A stretch of 9,336 nucleotides of DNA from Bacteroidales bacterium (GTDB lineage Bacteria; Bacteroidota; Bacteroidia; Bacteroidales; UBA3824), in NCBI GenBank assembly GCA_016293845.1, contig JAEDDH010000047.1:1-9336 (forward strand), read 5' to 3'. Of this stretch, positions 1-6,602 are shown one piece after another (position 1 is the stretch's first letter; every line of letters starts with the position of its first letter). The position numbers were made by a program, and so were the translations under genes. Below the pieces are notes generated by a model. The model saw only the letters and a program-made list of their open reading frames with translations, was not told where the DNA came from and made no database searches.

Positions 1-1683
1 GACGGAGTCTTCTATCTTTTCTTCATCGACAACGTCACCGACAAAAAAGACGGCAGCGGCACTCCCGTATCTGGTTATATGCCTCGCGGCTACAACTGTG
101 GCTTCATATACGACGGCGGTTCCGAGCACACCATCGCCCACGAGTTAGGACACGGCATCGCAGGCTTAGAGCACGTGTTTGAGAACTCCAACAATTCAGG
201 AAAGACTAATAACTTGATGGACTACTCAACAGGCGAGCAACTTTGGCATTTCCAGTGGGATCAGATCCAAGACCCGAGCAGGGTGTGGATGAAGTGGAGC
301 AAAGATGAGAGCGAAGGAGAATGGACAACTGATGGTCATTATTATCTCTTTACATATCTTGGAATGCTTATGGGAATGAATTATGCTGATGCTGAACGGT
401 TAGGCAGATACGCTGAAGAACCAGATTCTCATGTTTTTAATGATGGAACTATGAGCGAAAATACTACTTGGCTGTATGGTGGAAAACAACAAACGTTTCA
501 TGCTTTGACAGGAGGTTATCATGGAGTGGAATTGGCAGCAACAACATACGCAATAAAGAATTATAAAAAATGGGGTTGGGATATATATTTTAGGGGTTTT
601 TTATTACATCGATTTGGTGATTGTTTTGCTCATTTTTATATTAATAACGATTCAAAAGGTTTTAAAGATATATCTTTGGATAATTATTACAATGTATTTG
701 ATAGAAATTTAGTTAAACATTACACAAAATGTAATATCGGAGATGATTTAAATATTACATTAACAGATAACCAGAAAAAGTATATTACTAAACATCATTT
801 TAATAATAATGATATCGTTCTTTATAATAATAGATTATACACAACATATTCATTAGAAGATTTGAAGAAAATATTATGTATAATTATTCTAGAATCAAAC
901 GCTTCACGCATTTGTAAGTATAAATTATTTTATTCTCCATCTCCAGGTTATACTGTTGGCGGTGTAAATGCTTATATATCAAGGGATAAATCTAATATAA
1001 TAAAATCTATACATGAATTTGTAGTTAATAATCTAATAGAGAATGCAAGTGAACAAGATAAATACAATATGTATGGTGATAACATGGAATCTATTGTTAA
1101 AATGACTTCCGGACATACTATGGATGTGCTATTAAATAATAGTCCAGATGAAATATTGAGACGACCAAACTTATTTCAAATTTATGTTCGACGATGTTTG
1201 GAGTTACTGAATGAGATATCTAAGATAAATAATTTAAAATATGATAACTCCCGTAAACAACAGGCAATAGATGCAATAGATTTGGTTTTAAAGTGGGGTA
1301 ATCAAATGGTATCAAAAAATCATGGGCAAATAATAGATTATGAAATAAACGGTGATGATGTTAATCTTATTCATGCTCCTGATTATAGAACATCTAGATT
1401 AGATGCCGTGTGGGCATTTTTGATAGCAGCCAATCAGAAAAAGACAGAATTTATGGTTCCTATTAAATGGCTTCCTGATGAATTAAATAAAGATATTGCT
1501 AGTGTAGTGTATTGTAATCTTTCTCCAATTGGAGATTTTAAAGGTGATACAGGAAAACAATATTCAGTGCTTAAAGATTTCTTAATGTATAACAATTATT
1601 TCATCATGAAACAATATGGCATACAATCAATTATTCGAACAAAAGGTGAAAAGTATTACAAATTTAAAATTGTTTATAAATGA
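1..1683 (+). CDS. C-terminal part of a zincin-containing polymorphic toxin (5' end outside window)
   Basis: The frame is open from base 1, so the gene starts upstream; 560 residues are visible and the ATG at 79 is internal. Visible residues 25-99 form the end of a zincin metalloprotease domain: zinc motif HELGHGIAGLEH (H47, E48, H51, H58) and a Met-turn-like NLMDY (Met73). The same module occurs in the gene at 3435. After residue 99 the homology stops and a tip of about 460 residues begins. It has the pattern ADAERLGRYAEEPD, then FHALTGG (His167) and LHRFGDCFAH (His203-x3-Asp207-x3-His211). This resembles helical metal-dependent hydrolases of the zinc phospholipase C / DUF6765 type; that assignment is from memory and tentative. 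GC drops from 50% (bases 1-60) to 25% (601-660) and 15% (781-840), as expected for an exchangeable toxin tip. The stop overlaps the next start. The target of the toxin is unknown. Confidence 0.88.
   Translation, partial: DGVFYLFFIDNVTDKKDGSGTPVSGYMPRGYNCGFIYDGGSEHTIAHELGHGIAGLEHVFENSNNSGKTNNLMDYSTGEQLWHFQWDQIQDPSRVWMKWSKDESEGEWTTDGHYYLFTYLGMLMGMNYADAERLGRYAEEPDSHVFNDGTMSENTTWLYGGKQQTFHALTGGYHGVELAATTYAIKNYKKWGWDIYFRGFLLHRFGDCFAHFYINNDSKGFKDISLDNYYNVFDRNLVKHYTKCNIGDDLNITLTDNQKKYITKHHFNNNDIVLYNNRLYTTYSLEDLKKILCIIILESNASRICKYKLFYSPSPGYTVGGVNAYISRDKSNIIKSIHEFVVNNLIENASEQDKYNMYGDNMESIVKMTSGHTMDVLLNNSPDEILRRPNLFQIYVRRCLELLNEISKINNLKYDNSRKQQAIDAIDLVLKWGNQMVSKNHGQIIDYEINGDDVNLIHAPDYRTSRLDAVWAFLIAANQKKTEFMVPIKWLPDELNKDIASVVYCNLSPIGDFKGDTGKQYSVLKDFLMYNNYFIMKQYGIQSIIRTKGEKYYKFKIVYK
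73..297 (+). repeat. Zincin module, copy 1 (homologous to 4656-4880)
   Basis: This stretch and 4656-4880 align without gaps over 75 codons, with 51 of 75 residues identical by hand count. Shared blocks are GYMPR, GFIY, TIAHELGHGIAGLEH, NLMDY and LWHFQWD. Similarity ends abruptly after the shared Lys-Trp pair at 292-297, where the two proteins become unrelated. This is the last conserved block before the variable tip of this gene, and a plausible place for recombination between cassettes, although the DNA has diverged too far for recent exchange between these two copies. Confidence 0.85.
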
Positions 1684-2165
1684 AACAACGTATATATTTA
1701 GCCTTACTATGTAAGTATTTTTTGTGCTTTGCAGCAGAAATCATTTGGTACAATTGGAACGATATATGCCGATTTATAAGCGGAGAACCACCAATTGATT
1801 ATGTACAATTCCAACGTTATGATGAATGGTTGTTTTGGTGTCTAATATTTTTACCTTCTTTATTGCAATTATTTTTGGAATTAATAATTGGGAAATGCAA
1901 AGTAAAACCATTTGCCGCATTACTTGTATGTAATATTATTAGTTTCGATTTACTTCCCGAGTATTTATTTGTAATAGCGGCAATCTTATTAGGAGGAGTT
2001 AGAGGGTTGCATCCTTTTATATACGTATGGATGGCTGTTAAAATAATTACTATGATATATATTTATCGAGTTCAAAATAACTATTCAATAGATAATGTCA
2101 CCGACAAAACGGATTCGTCAGGGGAAAATGGAAACATTTTGAAATCAATTGCATCAACCTCATAG
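1680..2165 (+). CDS. Small multi-pass membrane protein, candidate immunity protein 1
   Basis: 161 residues. The ATG overlaps the toxin stop as ATGA (1680-1683), which implies translational coupling and fixes the start; no Shine-Dalgarno sequence is needed or seen. Hydrophobic segments lie at about residues 5-24, 50-70, 77-105 (long, possibly two helices) and 110-129, followed by a polar tail of about 30 residues. I recognise no family. Position directly after a toxin tip, small size and the same low GC content make it the likely cognate immunity protein. An inner-membrane immunity protein would suit a toxin that attacks the membrane or acts from the periplasm. It could instead be an unrelated membrane protein. 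Confidence 0.85.
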   Translation: MKQRIYLALLCKYFLCFAAEIIWYNWNDICRFISGEPPIDYVQFQRYDEWLFWCLIFLPSLLQLFLELIIGKCKVKPFAALLVCNIISFDLLPEYLFVIAAILLGGVRGLHPFIYVWMAVKIITMIYIYRVQNNYSIDNVTDKTDSSGENGNILKSIASTS

Positions 2166-2200
2166 TTATCTAGAATGATTAGATAACTCAGGAGATTTTT
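2164..2200 (+). terminator. Weak candidate terminator after immunity gene 1
   Basis: A perfect 9-bp inverted repeat, AGTTATCTA (2164-2172) and TAGATAACT (2180-2188), encloses a 7-base loop and starts inside the stop codon. A run of five T lies at 2196-2200, seven bases after the stem. The stem is AT-rich and the T-run is not adjacent, so termination would be inefficient; the position after the last gene of the pair supports the call. Confidence 0.45.
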
Positions 2201-2372
2201 CGAGAATAAAAACAAAAATCAACAATATTGCTAAAATCAACTAACCTAGCCACTTATCATAAAATAGCAAACGTAATCGTATCAAAGACTATTTAGCACA
2301 ATTAAAAAAGCGCCTACCACCGCCCTCAAACTACCTCAACCCACATACCAATATCCGCCATGTTATCAACCC

Positions 2373-2393
2373 TTTTATTGGATATCAATAAAA
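2373..2393. repeat. Perfect inverted repeat in the intergenic gap
   Basis: TTTTATTG (2373-2380) and CAATAAAA (2386-2393) are perfect reverse complements around a 5-base centre, GATAT. There is no T-run on either side beyond the stem itself, so it is a poor terminator. A protein-binding operator or chance in AT-rich DNA are both possible. Confidence 0.5.
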
Positions 2394-2416
2394 CCTTGAC
2401 AAACAGCCTAATAATA

Positions 2417-2444
2417 ATTCGCTTTCATTCATTTTCATTCGCTT
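2417..2444 (+). repeat. Short direct repeat ATTCGCTT, 20-bp period
   Basis: ATTCGCTT occurs at 2417-2424 and again at 2437-2444, start to start 20 bases, with TCATTCATTTTC between them. The spacing of about two helical turns would suit paired protein-binding sites on one face of DNA. The repeat is short and no function is claimed. Confidence 0.4.
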
Positions 2445-2468
2445 AAATTTTTGTTTTAAAAAATCCCC

Positions 2469-2499
2469 CACCGCCTTGGCGGTGACGGCAAATCGCCGT
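2469..2499. repeat. Tandem GC-rich hairpins just upstream of the rpn promoter
   Basis: The first inverted repeat is CACCGCC (2469-2475) with GGCGGTG (2478-2484), seven pairs around TT, so the innermost pair must open to form a loop. The second is ACGGC (2485-2489) with GCCGT (2495-2499) around AAATC. They abut with no spacer. GGCG at 2478-2481 could pair instead with CGCC at 2494-2497, so alternative folds exclude each other. The element is much more GC-rich than the gap around it and ends 12 bases before the -33 box. A weak T-run (2510-2514) follows, so a terminator for upstream transcripts is one reading; a nuclease or regulator binding site is another. Confidence 0.6.
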
Positions 2500-2511
2500 A
2501 GTTAATTAATT

Positions 2512-2543
2512 TTTGGAGAATACAAAAAAGAATACTATATTTG
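2512..2543 (+). promoter_or_regulatory. Bacteroidetes-type promoter for the Rpn nuclease gene
   Basis: TTTG at 2512-2515 (-33 box) is followed after 20 bases by TATATTTG at 2536-2543, an exact match to the TAnnTTTG -7 consensus of the Bacteroidetes primary sigma factor. Transcription would begin around 2550, leaving a leader of under 20 bases before the ATG at 2567. It is the only clear promoter of this type that I found in the window, so it may also transcribe the second toxin cassette by read-through. Confidence 0.75.
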
Positions 2544-2566
2544 CGGTGGAATAAAAACGCAACACT

Positions 2567-3427
2567 ATGCCCAAGTACTTAGACCCGAAAGCAGATTTAA
2601 CCTTTAAAAAGGTGTTTGGAGAGTATCCGGAACTTACAATAAGTTTCCTCAATGCTCTTTTGCCGCTCAAAGACGACGAGAAGATAACATCTGTATCTTA
2701 TCTTACTCCAGAAATGATGCCCGACAATCCGTTGCGTAAGTACAGCATAGTAGACGTCCGTTGCACCGATGCCCAAGGTCGCATGTTTCTTGTGGAGATG
2801 CAAACCGTTTGGTCAGAAGAATTTAAGCAACGTGTACTCTTCAACGCCTCCAAAGCATACGTAGGACAGTTGAAAAAAGGCAAAAAATACGAACTCCTTC
2901 AACCTGTTTATTCGCTCAACCTTGTCAACGAAGTATTTGAAAAAGACATCGATGATGCATATCACTACTATCGTCTTGTTCACGAAAAACACTCCGACCG
3001 CGTAATCGACGGGCTTCATCTTGTTTTTGTGGAATTGCCCAAATTCAAGCCGCAGAACTTTTCCGACAAAAAGATGCTTGCACTTTGGCTGCGTTTCCTC
3101 ACCGAAATAGATGAACAAGTAACCGAAGTTGACCCCGAACTTCTTGCCGACAAAGACATTAACCAAGCCCTTGAACTTGTAGAAATCTCAGCCTTCGACG
3201 AAGGTCAATTAGAAGCCTACGAACGTTTTTGGGATGGCGTTCGCGTAGAAAAAGCACTACGCGATGGCAGCGAAAAAAGAGTACTCCAAGCCGAAGAAAA
3301 AGGCCGTGCAGAAGGCAAGGCAGAGGGTATTAAAGCAACCGCCAAGCGTATGAAAGCCGAAGGTTTGCCCCTTGATGTAATTTCTAAATACACTCAACTC
3401 CCCCTCTCCGAAATCGAAAAGTTATGA
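2567..3427 (+). CDS. Rpn-family PD-(D/E)XK nuclease / putative transposase (PDDEXK_2)
   Basis: 286 residues, full length for the family. The N-terminus has the family opening DLTFKKVFG (10-18). The nuclease core shows Asp63 in SIVDVRC and the E-x-Q motif VEMQ (Glu77, Gln79), followed by the conserved R-x-LF-x-ASK-x-Y-x-x-Q helix (89-101) and the strand PVYSLNLV (113-120). The C-terminus carries the charged Glu/Lys/Ala/Gly-rich segment (about 240-262) and a short helical end, both usual for this family. Characterised E. coli Rpn proteins are DNA endonucleases that raise RecA-independent recombination; some relatives act in phage defence. The gene has its own promoter, composition like the conserved toxin backbone, and ends only 7 bases before the headless second toxin frame. 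Catalytic residues appear intact. Its target sequence and role here are unknown. Confidence 0.92.
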   Translation: MPKYLDPKADLTFKKVFGEYPELTISFLNALLPLKDDEKITSVSYLTPEMMPDNPLRKYSIVDVRCTDAQGRMFLVEMQTVWSEEFKQRVLFNASKAYVGQLKKGKKYELLQPVYSLNLVNEVFEKDIDDAYHYYRLVHEKHSDRVIDGLHLVFVELPKFKPQNFSDKKMLALWLRFLTEIDEQVTEVDPELLADKDINQALELVEISAFDEGQLEAYERFWDGVRVEKALRDGSEKRVLQAEEKGRAEGKAEGIKATAKRMKAEGLPLDVISKYTQLPLSEIEKL

Positions 3428-3434
3428 TCATCAT

Positions 3435-6400
3435 TTGACACACAAACTAACCATATTACTAACCCACAAAGCCAGAGTCCGCGCCGAATGTTACGGCGAC
3501 CCGACACTGATGTCGGACTATACGCCATACTTAGATACCTACCTCGAACCCATCCCCGTACCCGAATACGAGTGCGGCAAAGTATTTGAAGACAGGGAGA
3601 TAACCAACCTTGAATTAAAACACACCTTTGCCCCTGGCGAGATAGTAGAATCGAAAAACGGCGACACACGGTACGAAATAATTTTTTCGGAAGAAAAAAA
3701 TGGTTATCTTAGCGGACAATTTTTTATGATTATGGACTGCTGGGGCGGAGCAAAAATCAAGTGCGAATTTTCAAAAACTCAGATCAACACCGACAACATT
3801 GTGCTGAAAACCATATTCCACAACGTGCCGGACAGCACCCTCTATGTCAAGCCCGAAACCATCCGCAAAGAAAACACCCTGATACAAGGCAAAAACGGCG
3901 AAGATCTCGTCCTCACCAAAAAAGGACAAGTTATGGGCAAAACCGAGTTCAACGCCACTGGCGGCAACTCCGTATTATTAAAAGAATACCACCGCAAATC
4001 AGACTCCCTTGCGCAGTGGCAAATCAACTTTTCAAAATACGACGCCCAAACCTACGCCTTCGATTATCTCGGCAGCGGCAACCACGGAATCTTCTCAGGT
4101 GCAGACTACTACCCACAATCCGGCAGTTACGATTTTAGATATAAAAGTGTAGAGTGTGGAAAGAACGACAAAGTTATCGTAGACTTTGGCAGTTACCCCG
4201 AAAAAGATTCGGTAATCTTCAAAGACAAATACGGCGTAAAACTCAAAGTAGTAGACGGCAACATCCTCTCCTTCACCGGCGTATCCAAAGCCGACACCAA
4301 TTTTATCTATGCCTACCGTGGCGATAAAAAGATAGGAAAGTTGTTTTTGAATACCTATCAGCAGAAAATCTACAAAGTAGTATTAATAAGCGTAAACGAG
4401 GCAAAGTTACCGAATCTAACAGACTTAGAAAATGATTTAAACAAGGTATACAATCAGTGCGCAGTGTCGTTTAAAATCGAAACCCGCGACCTCCAAGTCA
4501 GCGGCATCGAAAACTTCACACATGGCGGCACCAAAGTTGCCGGCTCGGTATGGAACGCATCGCAAAAAACAGTACTTGAAGCCTTTGGTGAAAAATACGA
4601 AGACAACACAGCATACCTGTTCTTCATTCCCAAAGCCGAGACAGGCGGTGTGGCGGGCTATATGCCGCGCTACTATCCCTACGGATTCATCTACCCCGGC
4701 GCATCAAACCGCACCATCGCCCACGAACTTGGTCACGGCATCGCCGGACTCGAACACCCCTTCCCCGAATCGCAAGTCTCGGGCAGCACCCAAAACCTTA
4801 TGGACTACCGCGATGGCACAGAACTCTGGCATTTCCAATGGGATATGCTCCAAGACCTCAGTAGAAAAATATTCAAGTGGTGGCAGAATGAGGAGGATGC
4901 CCAAGCCTTCGACCTCGGCGCAAACATAGTCTGCATCACCGACGAAGAAATCCAAAAAATAAAAGCAACCCAGCGTTACTTCTACATAGCCGACGGTCGA
5001 GTGGTGGATTTAAAAGATTACAATCCCTCAGGATTTTACACAAAGGATGACAAAACAGAATCAGCCCGTGGCGCTGTAGCCAAGATAAGAATCGACGGTT
5101 ACGACTATGGAATGTATTACAACAAAGATACAAAGCAAGTATCGTTTTTCGGATATAATACAGACCCAGACCACGCCGCAAAAACAGTAGAGGTTGCCAA
5201 ATTGATAGTTAACGACCCTGAAAAGATAAAACTTGCACAGAGGGTATTCCCATCCGACAACACTTGCGATTGCAAAAACTTTGTCACACCCGAAAACAAT
5301 GTATTCAAAACCCTCTACGCCGAGATGTCAGAAGAGGACTACACCGAAGCCGTAGACCGTTTGGTGACGAGGCTCTATCAGCAAGTCAATGACAAAAAAT
5401 ACCTTGCGGTAGACGGCGGTGCCGACGACAGCAACGAAGCCAAAGACTACCGCGACCGCCTCGAAGTGTTCCACACCGCAACAGGCAACTCTATATACGT
5501 AGACGTTTGCTGTTTCAATAAGAAACCCACCGCCGAGCAAATCGCAAATATGGCTCAAGATGTATATGAACAATCCACGCTCAAAAATGACGACAAGTCG
5601 ATATACTTGGTTCTCCCAGTTTGGAGCGAGCATAAAATCAAAAACGACCTCCGTTCGTACGACAAGCAGTATTTCTCCCGCAGTTTTTACACCCAAAGCC
5701 AGAAATATAGCGGCATAGCTCAGACATCGGAATACAAATCAGCCACCGGCAACCCCGTTGACATAATCGGCCAGTTTTATAGGCTTGTGCCAAAACCTCA
5801 TATATCCATTCCATATACAATCAAATACGACGGCACAATCATAAGATTAGATAATACCAAAGAAGACAATATCACAGGGTATTCATACATCTATGATTTC
5901 AAACTTGCATACGAACCATTGTTCGACGATTATGCACCCATAATAAAACGATACAGAGATAATAATCCGTCCTATGGCGATATGTATTACTATTATCAGT
6001 CGCAGAAAGAAGACAAACTGCGGGAAGTTTACAATCGATTAGGCAATGGAAATGATGTTGAATATGTACCGGTAAAGCACGGCTTAAAAGAAAGTTTTCT
6101 AAAACCGAATACCGCAGGTGTCAGCGAAACAGCAGAACGTTACGCTCAATGGTTTGTGCTTCATAAATTGGGTGGTGCAGGCATTAAAGATAATCTTAAC
6201 AACGACCTTTTTGTTGGCGGCAAAAACGAGGTTGTTTATGAAGAAACACTGTCTACCATCGACGAACTTGGATTTTTCCTTATGACAGTAGGTGCAGATT
6301 TCGTTACCGACGCCATCGGCTGCCTTTATGCTGCATACCACCAAGAAAAAGGTGACGCAGCCATCTACACTGCCGGCTTTTTGGGCTTTGCTATACCAGG

Positions 6401-6602
6401 CGGAGTTCTCAGAAAGGTGTTAAAAAACGAATATAAGATTGTTAGAGAAGGAGAGAATACTATAAAAGTTGTCGACAAGTCGGGCAACGTGGTTCATCAA
6501 ACTAAAGCCACCATCGCTGGCAACCTTAGCGATTTTGTTTCGAAAATTAAACAGTTGGCAAATGATGACGCTACCAAATGTCTTAATCACAAAAGTAGAT
6601 AA
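3435..6602 (+). CDS. Headless zincin-containing toxin backbone (cassette 2), ended by a frameshift
   Basis: 1055 residues from a TTG at 3435. The frame is open from 3381 with no ATG before 3510 and no ribosome site, so the true start is doubtful and the beginning seems lost. Residues 10-40 read like the end of a fibronectin-type beta-sandwich (HKARVRAE... YLEP), then YECG (Cys47) and a second beta-rich domain (to about 130). KVVLISVN (314-321) opens the zincin region, with HELGHGIAGLEH (His430, Glu431, His434, His441) and Met-turn Met456. Residues 656-740 contain a block like a TPM-type domain (tentative). Residues 940-990 are hydrophobic, like pre-toxin linkers. The true protein probably continues in the frame at 6562: the last 10-15 residues here look like out-of-frame tail. 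Family knowledge: such proteins are secreted or surface toxins whose protease may release the tip. As drawn, the product lacks a signal peptide and its toxic end. Confidence 0.82.
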   Translation: MTHKLTILLTHKARVRAECYGDPTLMSDYTPYLDTYLEPIPVPEYECGKVFEDREITNLELKHTFAPGEIVESKNGDTRYEIIFSEEKNGYLSGQFFMIMDCWGGAKIKCEFSKTQINTDNIVLKTIFHNVPDSTLYVKPETIRKENTLIQGKNGEDLVLTKKGQVMGKTEFNATGGNSVLLKEYHRKSDSLAQWQINFSKYDAQTYAFDYLGSGNHGIFSGADYYPQSGSYDFRYKSVECGKNDKVIVDFGSYPEKDSVIFKDKYGVKLKVVDGNILSFTGVSKADTNFIYAYRGDKKIGKLFLNTYQQKIYKVVLISVNEAKLPNLTDLENDLNKVYNQCAVSFKIETRDLQVSGIENFTHGGTKVAGSVWNASQKTVLEAFGEKYEDNTAYLFFIPKAETGGVAGYMPRYYPYGFIYPGASNRTIAHELGHGIAGLEHPFPESQVSGSTQNLMDYRDGTELWHFQWDMLQDLSRKIFKWWQNEEDAQAFDLGANIVCITDEEIQKIKATQRYFYIADGRVVDLKDYNPSGFYTKDDKTESARGAVAKIRIDGYDYGMYYNKDTKQVSFFGYNTDPDHAAKTVEVAKLIVNDPEKIKLAQRVFPSDNTCDCKNFVTPENNVFKTLYAEMSEEDYTEAVDRLVTRLYQQVNDKKYLAVDGGADDSNEAKDYRDRLEVFHTATGNSIYVDVCCFNKKPTAEQIANMAQDVYEQSTLKNDDKSIYLVLPVWSEHKIKNDLRSYDKQYFSRSFYTQSQKYSGIAQTSEYKSATGNPVDIIGQFYRLVPKPHISIPYTIKYDGTIIRLDNTKEDNITGYSYIYDFKLAYEPLFDDYAPIIKRYRDNNPSYGDMYYYYQSQKEDKLREVYNRLGNGNDVEYVPVKHGLKESFLKPNTAGVSETAERYAQWFVLHKLGGAGIKDNLNNDLFVGGKNEVVYEETLSTIDELGFFLMTVGADFVTDAIGCLYAAYHQEKGDAAIYTAGFLGFAIPGGVLRKVLKNEYKIVREGENTIKVVDKSGNVVHQTKATIAGNLSDFVSKIKQLANDDATKCLNHKSR
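4656..4880 (+). repeat. Zincin module, copy 2 (homologous to 73-297)
   Basis: Second copy of the 75-codon zincin end module, aligned without gaps to 73-297. It contains the zinc ligands and the Met-turn. Unlike copy 1, it is followed by about 560 further residues of normal-GC backbone before the variable tip, so the two cassettes join their tips to the backbone at different depths. Confidence 0.85.

Larger units (their letters stand above)
2201..2511. other. Non-coding gap between cassette 1 and rpn
   Basis: About 310 bases with no credible coding frame on either strand. The first half is plain AT-rich sequence with a patch of C-rich runs near 2310-2345. The second half holds a palindrome at 2373-2393, a short direct repeat at 2417-2444 and two GC-rich hairpins at 2469-2499. 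I see no tRNA, no insertion-sequence ends and no recognisable attachment site. Confidence 0.6.

Noticed and set aside
2813..3166. 117-codon hydrophobic-looking frame on the minus strand inside rpn
   Set aside because: Antisense to an intact, well-recognised nuclease; Phe and Val richness follows from the Lys/Glu/Asp codons on the coding strand.
2567..3427. rpn as part of a classical insertion sequence
   Set aside because: No terminal inverted repeats or target duplications could be matched on its two sides, although the gene family is often labelled transposase.
3424..3431. ATGATCAT palindrome at the rpn stop as a possible insertion target duplication
   Set aside because: Only 8 bases, and no matching copy was found at the other side of rpn.
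4522..4929. 135-codon plus-strand frame within the zincin region
   Set aside because: Overlaps the zinc motif in another frame and reads as low-complexity Pro/Thr/Ser/Arg, typical of an out-of-frame shadow.
5328..5696. 122-codon open frame on the minus strand
   Set aside because: Shadow of the backbone gene at 3435-6602; it has no promoter or recognisable motif.
6469..6561. TTG start at 6469 for the toxin 2 tip
   Set aside because: The 31 codons it would add lie over clearly coding frame 0 sequence (IKVVDKSGNVVHQTK) and are not protein-like; the frame is best entered near 6577.
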